DNA from: Caulobacter sp. BK020
Lineage (GTDB): Bacteria > Pseudomonadota > Alphaproteobacteria > Caulobacterales > Caulobacteraceae
Reading direction: 5' to 3'
Assembly: GCF_004342605.1 (NCBI RefSeq)
Contig: NZ_SLZL01000016.1
Span: forward strand, 43,822 to 107,821
DNA length: 64,000 nucleotides
The position numbers and the translations under genes are program-made. Below are positions 16,205-25,422 of this stretch, in pieces. The notes under the pieces were generated by a model, which was not told the DNA's origin, made no database searches, and saw nothing but the letters and a program-made list of their open reading frames with translations. Every line of letters starts with the position of its first letter. The first letter of the stretch is position 1.

Positions 16205-17398
16205 ATGATCAGGGCCGCCGGGGCGCTGGTCGTGCTCGGCGGCCTTTCCGCGTGCACCAACGGCGTCCCGCCGGCCGGGACGGGCCGGGCCGCCGGCCTG
16301 ACGACCATCACCGGCTCGCTGTCGGACGCCGGCCTGGCGCGCTACGCGGCCGACATGGACCCGGCCATGCTGGCCCTGGCCCGCCGGCACGACCCCCAGC
16401 CGCACAAGGACTATTGGGGCCGGGTGCCGGGCTGGGAGAAGCTTGACCTGCACGTGATCCCGCGCCTGGGCGATCGCGATCCGGACTTCGACGAGGCGCG
16501 GATCATCAACGACCTCAAGGCGGCCTCGCCCCTGGCCGTGGAGCCGTCGCGGCCGTTCGTGCTCACCGGCGCCAAGGATCAGCGCGACAAGGCCCTGCTG
16601 TGCATGACCCAGGCGGTCTATTTCGAGGCCGGCTTCGAGCCGATCGAGGGCCAGCGGGCGGTGGCCCAGACGGTGATCAACCGGGTGCGCCACCCCGGCT
16701 ATCCCAAGTCGATCTGCGGCGTCATCTACGAGGGCGCGGCGCGCGGCACGGGCTGCCAGTTCAGCTTCACCTGCGACGGCTCGTTGCAACGGCCGATCAG
16801 CCCGGTGGTCTGGGCCAACGCCGAGATCGTCGCCAAGCAGGCCCTGGCCGGCCACGTGATGAAGGACGTCGGGACCGCCACCCATTACCACGCGGCCTAT
16901 GTCTATCCGTACTGGGCGCCGACCCTGGTCAAGCTGCGCACCATCGGCGCGCACGTCTTCTATCGCTGGACCGGACCGTCCGGCGCGCAGGCGGCCTTCC
17001 GCGGCCGCTATTCGGGCGACGAGACGGTGTCGGCCGACATCCTGATGGGCGCCGATCCGCGCACGCTGGAGGCGGCCCCGCCGGGATCCCTGGCCGCGGT
17101 GGCGACGGGGCGCGAGGCGCTGGTCCCCGTGGCCACCGGCGAGGCGGCCAAGATCGTCAGCCCCGAGGGCGTGGTCGAGATCCTGCCGCCGATGACCGGT
17201 GATCCGGCGGCGGCCATGCGCGGCGGCCGTCGCCTGCCGACCCCGGAAGAGATCGACAAGATCAACAAGGCCCTGGGCGCGCTGGAGGCGCCGCCGGTCG
17301 ACACCACGGTCAAGCCCGTCGAAGCCGCCCCGCCGCCGCCTCCGCCGCCCCCCAAGCCGAAGGCCCGGCCGCCGAGCCTGGTCAACCGGCTGGACTGA
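16205..17398 (+). CDS. Lipoprotein cell-wall hydrolase, SleB/Hydrolase_2 type
   Basis: 397 residues. Starts at MIRAAGALVVLGGLSAC, a lipoprotein signal with lipobox LSAC, so it should be anchored to a membrane by Cys17. The hydrolase domain (about residues 125-245) shows LLCMTQAVYFEAGFEPIEGQ, with the catalytic Glu in YFEA, AVAQTVINRVRHPGYP, a CQFSFTCDG motif and THYHAAYVYPYW. Such enzymes cut peptidoglycan glycan strands, first known in spore germination but common in proteobacteria. The last ~50 residues are Pro-rich (nine prolines in a row region). A GTG at 16181 would add eight residues and spoil the signal. Confidence 0.88.
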   Translation: MIRAAGALVVLGGLSACTNGVPPAGTGRAAGLTTITGSLSDAGLARYAADMDPAMLALARRHDPQPHKDYWGRVPGWEKLDLHVIPRLGDRDPDFDEARIINDLKAASPLAVEPSRPFVLTGAKDQRDKALLCMTQAVYFEAGFEPIEGQRAVAQTVINRVRHPGYPKSICGVIYEGAARGTGCQFSFTCDGSLQRPISPVVWANAEIVAKQALAGHVMKDVGTATHYHAAYVYPYWAPTLVKLRTIGAHVFYRWTGPSGAQAAFRGRYSGDETVSADILMGADPRTLEAAPPGSLAAVATGREALVPVATGEAAKIVSPEGVVEILPPMTGDPAAAMRGGRRLPTPEEIDKINKALGALEAPPVDTTVKPVEAAPPPPPPPPKPKARPPSLVNRLD

Positions 17399-17413
17399 GG
17401 ACCAGCCCAATAT

Positions 17414-17449
17414 CCCCTCATCCCGACCTTCGCCGGGATGAGGGGCTTT
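17414..17449. terminator. Bidirectional terminator between convergent genes
   Basis: CCCCTCATCCC (17414-17424) pairs perfectly with GGGATGAGGGG (17435-17445) around a 10-base loop, followed by CTTT on the plus strand and TGATATTGGG-type sequence on the minus strand. It lies exactly between the ends of the hydrolase gene and trxB. The stem resembles the CATCCCGGCGAAG repeat at 25279, so the terminator may derive from such a repeat. Confidence 0.65.
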
Positions 17450-17455
17450 GGAGGA

Positions 17456-18463
17456 TCACCACACCCCGATCTTCTCGGCCTCGTGGTGGCTGATGGGGTG
17501 GTGGGCCTTCTTATGGTCTTCCTCGGCCAGGAAGCGCACGGCCTCCAGGGCCGCCATGCAGCCCATGCCCGCGGCCGTGACAGCCTGGCGGTAGATGTCG
17601 TCGGTGACGTCGCCGGCCGCGTAGACGCCGGCCACGGCGGTCGAGGTCGTGCCCGGCTTGACGCTCAGATAGCCGCCGGCGTGGGTTTCCAGCTGGTCCT
17701 TGAACAGTTCCGAGGACGGCGCGTGGCCGATGGCGATGAACACGCCGTCGCATTTGACCGTCTGCGCCTCGCCGGTCTTGACGTTCTTCAGCCGCACGCC
17801 CGTCACGCCCATGGGATCGCTGTCGCCCAGCACCTCGTCGATGGCGCTGTCCCAGATCACTTCGATCTTGGGATGGGCCAGCAGGCGCTCCTGCAGGATC
17901 ATCTCGGCCCGCAGCTCGTCCTTGCGGTGGACCAGGGTGACCTTGCTGGCGAAGCTGGTCAGGAACAGGGCCTCTTCGACGGCCGTGTTGCCGCCGCCGA
18001 CCACCACGACCTCCTTGTTGCGATAGAAGAAGCCGTCGCAGGTGGCGCAGGCCGACACGCCGAAGCCCTGGAACCGGCTCTCGCTCTCCAGGCCCAGCCA
18101 CTTGGCCTGAGCGCCGGTGGCGATGATCAGGGTTTCGGCGAACCAGTCCTGGCCGCTGTCGGTGGTGATGTGGAACGGGCGCTTGGAGAGGTCGGCGCTC
18201 AGCACGATGTCGCTGACGAACTCGGTGCCCACGTGCTCGGCCTGGGCCTTCATCTGGTCCATCAGCCACGGGCCCTGGATCACGTCGGCGAAGCCGGGAT
18301 AGTTCTCGACGTCGGTGGTGATCGTCAGCTGGCCGCCGGGCTGGATGCCGGCGATCAGCACGGGCTTGAGCAGCGCGCGGGCGGCGTAGATGGCGGCGGT
18401 GTAGCCGGCGGGACCGGATCCGATGATCAGGCAGCGGGTGTGACGGGGTTCGGGAGTCGACAT
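17456..18463 (-). CDS. trxB: Thioredoxin-disulfide reductase
   Basis: FAD/NADPH enzyme that reduces thioredoxin in the cytoplasm. 335 residues. The FAD-binding GSGPAGYTAAIYAARA is near the N-terminus, the redox pair is in SACATCDGFF, the NADPH-binding motif is VVVVGGGNTAVEEALFL and the closing FAD motif is GVYAAGDVTDD. It carries a C-terminal extension of about 20 residues (EEDHKKAHHPISHHEAEKIG) rich in His, seen here only. ATG at 18463 begins MSTPEPRHTRCLIIG. Divergent from the small membrane gene at 18532. Confidence 0.95.
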   Translation of the reverse strand: MSTPEPRHTRCLIIGSGPAGYTAAIYAARALLKPVLIAGIQPGGQLTITTDVENYPGFADVIQGPWLMDQMKAQAEHVGTEFVSDIVLSADLSKRPFHITTDSGQDWFAETLIIATGAQAKWLGLESESRFQGFGVSACATCDGFFYRNKEVVVVGGGNTAVEEALFLTSFASKVTLVHRKDELRAEMILQERLLAHPKIEVIWDSAIDEVLGDSDPMGVTGVRLKNVKTGEAQTVKCDGVFIAIGHAPSSELFKDQLETHAGGYLSVKPGTTSTAVAGVYAAGDVTDDIYRQAVTAAGMGCMAALEAVRFLAEEDHKKAHHPISHHEAEKIGVW

Positions 18464-18531
18464 GGGCGCAGATATAGGGCCGATTCCGGTTTGGCGCGAT
18501 GGCGCGGCGCGGATTCTGGGGGATCGACGCG

Positions 18532-18906
18532 ATGATCGGGTTCAAGGGGGCGCCGACGGGGATCCTGGTCGGCCTGGCGTTCGCCGGCCTGGCCTGGCTG
18601 ATCACGGGCATGGCCAGCGCGGCCCTGATCTTCGGCGTGGTGTTCGGCGGCGTGATCTACGCGGTCACGCGCTACCGGATCCTGTACGGCAAGCCGGCCG
18701 CCGACGGGGGCGGCGGCTCTAGCGACGTCGATGACGATGCGACCTGGAGCTACGAAAGCGCCTCTTCCGCCTGGATGTCGGGCACCTCCAGCGACCCGGC
18801 TCCCTCCGATGACGCCTGCGCCGACAGCGGGTCGGACAGCGGCTCGAACGACGGCGGAAGCTGCGACAGTGGCGGCGATAGCGGGGGTGGCGGTGGCGCG
18901 GATTGA
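18532..18906 (+). CDS. Small membrane protein with Ser/Asp/Gly-rich tail
   Basis: 124 residues, not recognised. The ATG at 18532 follows CTGGGGGATCGACGCG; a further upstream ATG at 18499 lacks a ribosome-binding site. Two hydrophobic helices (ILVGLAFAGLAWLITGMASA and ALIFGVVFGGVIYAV) are followed by a basic RYRILYGK and then ~65 residues dominated by Asp, Ser, Gly and a few Cys. The tail is low-complexity, acidic and probably disordered. The arrangement resembles small proteins whose names end in a Gly/Cys-rich segment, but no function can be assigned. Confidence 0.65.
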   Translation: MIGFKGAPTGILVGLAFAGLAWLITGMASAALIFGVVFGGVIYAVTRYRILYGKPAADGGGGSSDVDDDATWSYESASSAWMSGTSSDPAPSDDACADSGSDSGSNDGGSCDSGGDSGGGGGAD

Positions 18907-18993
18907 GGTTATCATCCCCTCATGAACCCGCTGCTCGAGCGCATCACAGTTGAGCCCGGCGAACGCCTGACCCATGCGGTCTGAAACGATCTG

Positions 18994-19215
18994 CTAGGCG
19001 TAGAAACGTCTGTTCGCTGGCTGAGGAATATGGCGACCCTCCGCCTTGGCGTGCGCGATCCAGTCGGCAATCGCGATGCCGGCGTTGTGCATGGCCTCGG
19101 CTTCGGTTTCACCGTCCGAAATGCAGCCCGGAAGATCGGGAACTGTCGCGAGAAAGCCGCCGCCTTCTTCCGCGACAACGGGCTCGATAACGATCCGATA
19201 GGCGCCGCTAGGCAT
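18994..19215 (-). CDS. hicB: HicB-family antitoxin
   Basis: 73 residues. Short HicB form: YRIVIEPVVAEEGGGFLATV, then PDLPGCISDGETEAEAMHNA and AIADWIAHAKAEGRHIPQP, the typical partial RNase-H-like fold. It lacks a long C-terminal DNA-binding domain, so autoregulation would need another contact. Its start overlaps the upstream hicA-like gene by 8 bases, the usual toxin-then-antitoxin order. Confidence 0.85.
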   Translation of the reverse strand: MPSGAYRIVIEPVVAEEGGGFLATVPDLPGCISDGETEAEAMHNAGIAIADWIAHAKAEGRHIPQPANRRFYA

Positions 19216-19468
19216 CGTTCGCAGGTCCTCGCACCCTGAAAATGTAGGCTACGAGCAGCCTGATGTATACGGGCTTGATCGGCCGCCTGGCTGGAATGGT
19301 AAGGATTTCAAAGGCCGAAGGGTGGGATAGCGTGTAATGCGACCCACCGCCGGCCGGGGCTTTGCATGTGACGCCGAAATGTTGGCAAACCTTCTCCACA
19401 TCCCCGATACGCCAATCCGCTTTTGGATTGCGCGCCATTCCATCAAATAGTTTTTGCCCGACCGACAA
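19208..19468 (-). CDS. hicA: HicA-family mRNA interferase toxin
   Basis: 86 residues. HicA toxins are small double-stranded-RNA-binding-fold RNases that cleave mRNA. Visible signatures are GDVEKVCQHFGVTCKAP, GGGSHYTLSHPS with the catalytic His, and TIPARRPIKPVYIRLLVAYI. It is longer than minimal HicA (about 60 residues) at the N-terminus. Base composition is lower in GC than the surroundings, consistent with acquisition. Expected to be neutralised by the overlapping HicB. Confidence 0.82.
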   Translation of the reverse strand: MSVGQKLFDGMARNPKADWRIGDVEKVCQHFGVTCKAPAGGGSHYTLSHPSAFEILTIPARRPIKPVYIRLLVAYIFRVRGPANDA

Positions 19469-19621
19469 CGATCCCCCTTGTTAATGAGGGATGAGAACAC
19501 AACGAAAACGCCGATGCAATTCAGCAGTCGAGGATCGCGAATGCGAGCGCCAAACGATTGACGCCTCGTCCACCAATTCAGGGTTAACATCACCCGAAAG
19601 TCCCGCGTGAGACGCCCGCCC

Positions 19622-20674
19622 ATGACCGCCCCCTTCATCGAGATCGCCGGCCGCCGGATCGGCGCCGACTATCCGCCCTACGTGATCTGTGAACTGTCGG
19701 GCAACCACAACGGCAGCCTGGAGCGCGCCTTGCAAATGGTCGATGCGGCCGCCGACACCGGCGCCGACGCCATCAAGCTGCAGACCTACACCGCCGACAC
19801 CATCACGCTGGATGTCGACCGGCCCGAGTTCAGGATCCATGGCGGCCTGTGGGACGGGCGCAGCCTGCACGAACTCTACCAGGAGGCCCAGACCCCCTAC
19901 GAATGGCACGGCGCCCTGTTCGAGCGGGCCGCCAGGCGGGGCGTGACGATCTTCTCCAGCCCGTTCGACGAGAGCGCCGTCGAACTGCTGGCCGGCCTGG
20001 ACGCCCCCGCCTACAAGATCGCCTCTTTCGAAGCCGTCGACCTGCCGCTGATCCGCTACGCCGCCCGCCAGGGCAAGCCGCTGATCATCTCGACCGGCAT
20101 GGCCAACCTGGCCGAGATGCAGGCCGCCCTGGACACCGCCCTGGACGCCGGGGCGGCGGGCGTGCTGCTGCTGCATTGCGTGTCCAGCTATCCGGCGAGC
20201 TTCGAGGACGCCAATGTCCGCACCGTGGTCGACATGGCCCAGCGGTTCGGCTGCCCGATCGGCCTGTCGGATCACACGCCAGGCGCGGCCGCGGCCATCG
20301 CCGCGGTGTCGCTGGGCGCCTGCGCTGTGGAGAAGCACTTCACCCTGGCCCGGGCCGACGGCGGCCCCGACGCCGCCTTCAGCCTGGAGCCGGCCGAGTT
20401 CCGCGCCCTGTGCGACGACACCCGGAACGCCTGGAAGGCCTTGGGCGGCGTCAACTACGACCTTCTGGGCAGCGAGCGCGGCAACCGCCAGTTCCGCCGC
20501 TCGCTCTACGTCACCGCCGATGTCGCGGCCGGCGAGACCCTGACCCGGGCCAATGTCCGCTCGGTGCGTCCTGGAAACGGCCTGCCGCCGGCCGACTACG
20601 ACGCCGTGCTCGGCCGCCCCGCCGCCCGCGCCCTGAAGCGGGGGGAGCCGCTGGCCTGGGACATGGTGGGATAG
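19622..20674 (+). CDS. pseI: Pseudaminic acid synthase
   Basis: Condenses 6-deoxy-AltdiNAc with phosphoenolpyruvate to pseudaminic acid. 350 residues. The NeuB domain spans about residues 15-270: YVICELSGNHNGSLERA, ADAIKLQTYTADTITLD, FSSPFDESAVELLAGL, YKIASFEAVDLPLI, GLSDHTPG and VEKHFTLAR with metal/substrate residues. The C-terminal ~60 residues are an antifreeze-like SAF domain (RSLYVTADVAAGETLTRANV). Pairing with PseG and PseF homologs at 24189 and 25423 favours PseI over NeuB. In Caulobacter this sugar decorates flagellin (the neuB/flm genes). ATG at 19622 is preferred over GTG at 19607. Confidence 0.92.
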   Translation: MTAPFIEIAGRRIGADYPPYVICELSGNHNGSLERALQMVDAAADTGADAIKLQTYTADTITLDVDRPEFRIHGGLWDGRSLHELYQEAQTPYEWHGALFERAARRGVTIFSSPFDESAVELLAGLDAPAYKIASFEAVDLPLIRYAARQGKPLIISTGMANLAEMQAALDTALDAGAAGVLLLHCVSSYPASFEDANVRTVVDMAQRFGCPIGLSDHTPGAAAAIAAVSLGACAVEKHFTLARADGGPDAAFSLEPAEFRALCDDTRNAWKALGGVNYDLLGSERGNRQFRRSLYVTADVAAGETLTRANVRSVRPGNGLPPADYDAVLGRPAARALKRGEPLAWDMVG

Positions 20675-20684
20675 GGCTTTCGCC

Positions 20685-23141
20685 TCAGGCCGGCCAGTCG
20701 GGCGGCGTTTCCGCGGCGGGCTTGTTCCGGGCGACGGCCTTTCTCGCGGCGGGCTTCTGGGGGGAGGCCCGGGCGACCTTCGCCGATGATGAGGCGGGCG
20801 CCTTGGTCGCGCGTCCGGTCGACTTCGGCGCGGCGACCGGCTCGGCGCGACCCGGCGTGCCCATCAGCTTGAGCAGGGTCTGCGCATCGCGGGACCGACC
20901 TGGGTCGGAAGCGATCGTCGGCGCGTGCCGGGTGAGATCGAGGCTGACACGCGTGCGCTGGGCGTCGGTCATGAGGTACGCGTAGCGGATAAGCGCCTGG
21001 ATGCACCAATAGTGCTCGAAGGGGCTCGCGAAATCGCCGTTGTAGGCGAGGAGCCACGGCAGATTGACCGGCGTCTGATGCATCATCGCGATCATGATCC
21101 GCATCAAGCGTCGACCAGGCCGATCGCCGACAGCCAGATCGGCCAACACCTCGAGCGCTTGCTTCGGCGTCAGTCCCTCGGCCTTCATCATCGCCTCTTC
21201 GGCGAGATCCGTCATTTTCTGCGTTCGCGGCGCGCCGCTGGGTTCGGTTTTCCGGATGGTCTCATAAAGCCGCGCCAATTCATCGAACACGGAGACCTCG
21301 CGGCCCGGGACGCCGGACGGCCTGACCACCCGGGGCAGGACGGACAGCACCCGGTCAATTTTGAACGTCGCGAGGGAATATGGCTCGGATGACGAGCCCG
21401 ACCGGCAACCGAACCTGAGCAGGTCGACGCTCCCAGGCTTGTCCAGCCAGTGATAGGGAGCGTCACGTTGTTCCCGGGAGAGGAAGGCGGCCGCCTGGAG
21501 CTTGCGAAGCAGATCCGGATCCTGCTCCAGAAGGAAACGGAGATCAGGGAAGCGCAGCAGCAGGGCGACAAACTTGCCGATCTGCTCGGGTGTGGCGTCA
21601 GGCCCGCGGTCGCCCTCTCGATCGAACAGGCCCAGGTCGCTGGCGATGTAGAGCGCCAGGCGGAAGGTGTTGATGAACTGCTTTATGCGCCTGGGATTAT
21701 ATTCGAACAGACTAGCGACCGCCCTGACGATGTCGCGTATGCGATCGGAGTCCCTGTCCACCTGGAGCCGGATATATTCCCGTTCCGCCGCCGCCTCGGG
21801 CGAAGGCGGTGTCGGCCCGAACGACAACGGCGGGTCAGCCACCGCCCCCTCCACGGGGCCCGCCGTTCCCCCTCTAAAGCTGTTGGAAAGTCTCGGCTTC
21901 CAAAAGGCCCAAAGCCGCTCCCCCCAGCCGGGCGGAGGGAGCGGGTCGTCCTTGAAGAAGCTTTCCAGTGCTTGCTTGTCGGTGGCGACGGGCAACGAGA
22001 AGCTGATCTGGATGAACTTCTCAAGATAGCCGTATCCGAAATAGAGCGGCGTATGATTGTCCTTTTCGTCATTGGGCTTCCAGTGGGCGGTATCGCGCAG
22101 GAAGGGCAGGATTTCCTTGTACTTCTGGGCGATCCCGGCGGCGACCTTCTCGCGGTCCATTCCGATGACGAAGACCAGGTTGCGGGTGTCGCCGATCATC
22201 AAGTTGATCGCCTGCATCAGGTCGGCGGCGCGCGGTACGTCGCAGCGGTCCAGGTCGTCGATGAAGATGAAGACTCGCCGATCGCCGGCATAGGCTGAGA
22301 CGAGGCGGTTCAGGTCGAGATGGAATTCCTCGATGAACGCGGTGTGGCCCTTGTAGTCGGGCTTGGCGATATACTTCTCCAGCTCCAGGGGCAGCGGCAT
22401 CTTGAGGAACGCGCGGAACTTGTAGAGCCCAGCCAGGCCGAGGGCCGCGATCGAGCCAAACGCGCCGGAGGAGGCGACGACGCGCACGGCCAATCCAAGG
22501 TCGTTGTCGGTCGGCTCCGATTTCGGCTTCTCCGGTTGGACCACGACCAACCAGTCCAGAAGCGCCTTCACCTTCCCAGGATAGGTCGTGACCAGATGCC
22601 AGGCTTCGAAGACGCCCATCAGCATCGCCGCCAGTGACAACAGGAAAAAGCCCAGCGCCCACCCGTTCAGCCGCTTGAAGAACAGCGCCACATCGCCGCG
22701 CCAGGCCTGGATCAGGCCCACTTCAGCGCGCAGCGACTTGACGAAGGCCAGGGCGAAGGCCGCCCAGAGCGCGTCCTGCTTGTCGTGCCGCCAAGCGTTG
22801 AAGCGCACGCTTAGCGCGGTGTGCTCGCGCGGCGCTCCCGCCGCGCTCATCCCGCCCGCCCATCGCGGCAGCCGCCAGGACAGCGGCGTCCGCTTGCGCA
22901 CGCCGCCGATGGCGTGTTCCAGCTGCAGCAGGAAGGAGGACTTGCCGCTGCCCCATTCGCCTTCGATGGAGATGGTGAGCGGCGGCTTGGTGGCCTCGGC
23001 GGTCAGGAAGCGCGCTATGGCCTCGACATAGGGCGTGAAGCCCAGGCGGTCGATCGACGTCGCTCCATCGCTCAGGGCGCTGCCCGCGATCCCGTTGGTA
23101 TCAACCTCGTCGCGCTGGACCCTCGGTCCTTCGTCCGTCAT
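20685..23141 (-). CDS. KAP family P-loop NTPase
   Basis: 818 residues. The Walker A motif GEWGSGKSS is at 61-69 and Walker B is in RRVFIFIDDLDRCDVPRAAD (about 285-305). Two transmembrane segments are inserted between them (WALGFFLLSLAAMLMGVF near 160 and GAFGSIAALGLAGLY near 222), the hallmark of KAP NTPases such as PifA and Kidins220. A C-terminal tail is rich in Lys, Ala and Pro. Bacterial KAP proteins include phage-exclusion factors, but many have no known role. The gene splits the pseudaminic acid genes and ends only 10 bases from the 3' end of pseI, convergent. Confidence 0.9.
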   Translation of the reverse strand: MTDEGPRVQRDEVDTNGIAGSALSDGATSIDRLGFTPYVEAIARFLTAEATKPPLTISIEGEWGSGKSSFLLQLEHAIGGVRKRTPLSWRLPRWAGGMSAAGAPREHTALSVRFNAWRHDKQDALWAAFALAFVKSLRAEVGLIQAWRGDVALFFKRLNGWALGFFLLSLAAMLMGVFEAWHLVTTYPGKVKALLDWLVVVQPEKPKSEPTDNDLGLAVRVVASSGAFGSIAALGLAGLYKFRAFLKMPLPLELEKYIAKPDYKGHTAFIEEFHLDLNRLVSAYAGDRRVFIFIDDLDRCDVPRAADLMQAINLMIGDTRNLVFVIGMDREKVAAGIAQKYKEILPFLRDTAHWKPNDEKDNHTPLYFGYGYLEKFIQISFSLPVATDKQALESFFKDDPLPPPGWGERLWAFWKPRLSNSFRGGTAGPVEGAVADPPLSFGPTPPSPEAAAEREYIRLQVDRDSDRIRDIVRAVASLFEYNPRRIKQFINTFRLALYIASDLGLFDREGDRGPDATPEQIGKFVALLLRFPDLRFLLEQDPDLLRKLQAAAFLSREQRDAPYHWLDKPGSVDLLRFGCRSGSSSEPYSLATFKIDRVLSVLPRVVRPSGVPGREVSVFDELARLYETIRKTEPSGAPRTQKMTDLAEEAMMKAEGLTPKQALEVLADLAVGDRPGRRLMRIMIAMMHQTPVNLPWLLAYNGDFASPFEHYWCIQALIRYAYLMTDAQRTRVSLDLTRHAPTIASDPGRSRDAQTLLKLMGTPGRAEPVAAPKSTGRATKAPASSSAKVARASPQKPAARKAVARNKPAAETPPDWPA

Positions 23142-23264
23142 CCCAGTCCGCCCCCCGGCAAAGACGCAACGCGAAGAGCGTTGCAGCTCTCCTTATGCTT
23201 GAGGTAAGTCAACGCGCGTCATGGGGTTGAGGCAAGGGGCTATTTGGATCCGGACCGCTCTTGC

Positions 23265-24140
23265 CTAAGGCAACAGCCCCAGCCGCTTGCCCACGATCCG
23301 GTCCAGGACCCGCTTGGGCAGGAGGTCGGCCATCAGCATCTGCATCGGCTGCGGCGTGATCGTGTAGCGGACCCGGGGCTTGGCGGTGGTCAGGGCGGTA
23401 TGGACCGCCTCGCCGATCCGTTCGGCGGGCAGGCCCGACTTGCCGATCGACAGCATGTAGGCGCGCAGGCGGTCGAGGGGCGGGCCGTAGACGGTGTCGG
23501 CATAGGCGCTGGTGTCGGTTTCATCGGCCTTGTCCCAGATCGGCGTGGCCACCGCTCCGGGGGCGATCACCACCACGTCGACGCCGAACGGCAGCAACTC
23601 GCGGCGCAGGGATTCCGACAGGCCTTCCAGCCCGAACTTGCTGGTGCAGTAGGGGGCCATGAAGGGATTGGCGTTGCGACCGCCGACCGAGCCGATGTTG
23701 ACGATCCGGCCCGGCTTGTCTGGAGGCGGTCGGCCAGCGGCCGGCTTTCGCGCCCCGACCAGCGGCGCGAAGGCCTGGGTGGCGATCACCACGCCCGTCA
23801 GGTTGACCTCCAGCTGCCGACGCCAGTCGTCGATCGGCAGGTGCAGCAGCGGGCCGGCGACGGCGATGCCGGCGTTGTTGACCAGGCCGACCAGCGGACG
23901 CCCGCCCAGCGCCGTCTCGACCCGGCCGGCGGCCGCGCGCACGGCGGCCTCGTCGGTGACGTCGAACAGCAGCGGGGTGACGGCCGGCCCGAACGCCGCG
24001 GTCAGCCGCTCGGCGTCGGCGGCCTTGCGTACGCTGCCGAACACGTGGAAGCCGCGCTGCGTCAGCACCTGGACCACGGCCCAGCCGATGCCGGTGGAGG
24101 CGCCGGTGACGACGACGGATCCCTGGGCTTGGTCGTTCAT
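23265..24140 (-). CDS. Short-chain dehydrogenase/reductase
   Basis: 291 residues. Classical SDR: NAD(P)-binding VTGASTGIGWAVVQVL near residue 12, LVNNAGIAVAGPLLHLP, catalytic Ser in IVNIGSVGG and the YxxxK motif in PYCTSKFGLEGLSESLRRE. The substrate cannot be read from sequence; a downstream EAVHTALTTAKPRVRYTITP stretch is frequent in SDRs annotated as ketoreductases. Lies between pseG and the KAP gene on the same strand. Cytoplasmic. Confidence 0.9.
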   Translation of the reverse strand: MNDQAQGSVVVTGASTGIGWAVVQVLTQRGFHVFGSVRKAADAERLTAAFGPAVTPLLFDVTDEAAVRAAAGRVETALGGRPLVGLVNNAGIAVAGPLLHLPIDDWRRQLEVNLTGVVIATQAFAPLVGARKPAAGRPPPDKPGRIVNIGSVGGRNANPFMAPYCTSKFGLEGLSESLRRELLPFGVDVVVIAPGAVATPIWDKADETDTSAYADTVYGPPLDRLRAYMLSIGKSGLPAERIGEAVHTALTTAKPRVRYTITPQPMQMLMADLLPKRVLDRIVGKRLGLLP

Positions 24141-24188
24141 GCTGCTGACTCCCCCTGCTCACGCGCAGGATGAGCGAGGTGAACGCTG

Positions 24189-25256
24189 TTATCCAGCCTG
24201 TTTCCGCGCGATCAGGTCCAGGAAATGCGCCGCCACGCGGGCCGCGCCGCGTCCGTCGCAGACGGCGGCCGAGGCGGCCGACAGGCGATCGCGCAGCGCC
24301 GGGTCGGCGAGCAGGCGGGAGAGCTCGGTGGCGAAGGCCGCCTCGAAGCCCGGTTCGGCGACCTCCAGGGCCAGGACGGCGTCGGCCCGGGCAAGGGCCT
24401 GGCTGGCCTCGCCCTGGTTGGCGGCCAGCACCAGCAGCAGGGTCGGCAGGGCCAGGACGCAGCGCTCCCAGCTGCTGGAGCCGCCGGCCCCGACGGCCAG
24501 GTCGGCCTCCAGGGTCAGGCGCGGCATGTTCTGGCTGTCGACGTGCAGGACCAGGCGGGGCTCGCGGGCGGCCAGGGCCCGCAGGCGCGGCAGGCTGGGC
24601 GCCCCGGAGCCCAGGACCACGTCCAGCACGGCCTTGCCGGCCCCGCCCGGCTTCAGGCGCGGCAGGATCAGGTCCACGACCCGGCCGGTGATCCCGCCCA
24701 CGTCGGTCAGGCCCAGCGACACCAGGACGCGCCGCACCGGTGGGGCGTCGGCGCGGCGGGCCAAGGCTTCCCGACGAAGCGCGGCGAAGGCGGGGCGGAC
24801 CGGGGCGTGGCTGGGACCCAGCAGCAGCTCGGCGTGCGGCGGGATCAGGCCGTCATAGTCGGCCGCGGCGCGGGCCGGGCCGGAGTCGAGGATCAGGTCG
24901 GCGGCCAGGGCCCGGTCGGCCAGGTCATCGATGACCAGGACGGGCCGGCCGTCGGCGATGGCGCGATGATCGGGCGCGGACAGGCCGTAATGGTCGACGA
25001 CCACGGCGTCGAAATCCCGGGCCGCGCGCGCGGCGGCCGCGATCAGGCCGGCCGGGGTCTCGGCCTCGGCTTCGACCCGGGTCATGTCCGCCCCGAAGGC
25101 GTCTAGCACCGCCGTCGCGGCGGGCGGGGCGACGAAGGCGCAGGCCGCGCCCGCGTCTTCCAGCGCCCGGGCCAGGGTCAGGCCGCGCATCACGTGGCCG
25201 CCGCCCACGGCGGGACCGGCGTCGGCCACGAACAGGATGCGGGGAAAGGGGGTCAT
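24189..25256 (-). CDS. pseG: UDP-2,4-diacetamido-sugar hydrolase, PseG
   Basis: 355 residues. Removes UDP from UDP-2,4-diacetamido-2,4,6-trideoxy-altropyranose, the step before PseI. Signatures: ILFVADAGPAVGGGHVMRGLTLARAL (the PseG start, with catalytic His), VVVDHYGLS, VLVIDDLADRALAADLILDSG, LLLGPSHAPVRPAF, VLVSLGLTDVGG, and AVGAGGSSSWERCVLALPTL. The start at 25256 avoids a frame extension that runs into a repeat. Same strand as the cytidylyltransferase gene upstream; the Caulobacter counterpart is often called FlmD. Confidence 0.9.
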   Translation of the reverse strand: MTPFPRILFVADAGPAVGGGHVMRGLTLARALEDAGAACAFVAPPAATAVLDAFGADMTRVEAEAETPAGLIAAAARAARDFDAVVVDHYGLSAPDHRAIADGRPVLVIDDLADRALAADLILDSGPARAAADYDGLIPPHAELLLGPSHAPVRPAFAALRREALARRADAPPVRRVLVSLGLTDVGGITGRVVDLILPRLKPGGAGKAVLDVVLGSGAPSLPRLRALAAREPRLVLHVDSQNMPRLTLEADLAVGAGGSSSWERCVLALPTLLLVLAANQGEASQALARADAVLALEVAEPGFEAAFATELSRLLADPALRDRLSAASAAVCDGRGAARVAAHFLDLIARKQAG

Positions 25257-25278
25257 GCCGGTCCTGCTCCCTCGGATC

Positions 25279-25397
25279 CGCTCATCCCGGCGAAGGCCGG
25301 GACCCAAGCCGAGTTTGCAGGACGGTTCCAGCGGTCCCGCGCGCCCGAGCCTTGTCGGGCAAGCCGCATGGGTCCCGGCTTTCGCCGGGATGAGCGG
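25279..25397. repeat. Inverted intergenic repeat between pseF-like gene and pseG
   Basis: The ends CTCATCCCGGCGAAGGCCGG and CCGGCTTTCGCCGGGATGAG are inverted copies enclosing about 75 bases that are themselves partly symmetrical. Related to other CATCCCGG-type elements in the window. It sits inside what looks like one transcription unit. Confidence 0.7.
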
Positions 25398-25422
25398 AGA
25401 GGGGAATGGACGCGCCTTGCCC

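Noticed and set aside
24170..24691. Plus-strand Arg/Pro/Gly-rich frame over pseG
   Set aside because: Antisense low-complexity frame typical of GC-rich DNA.
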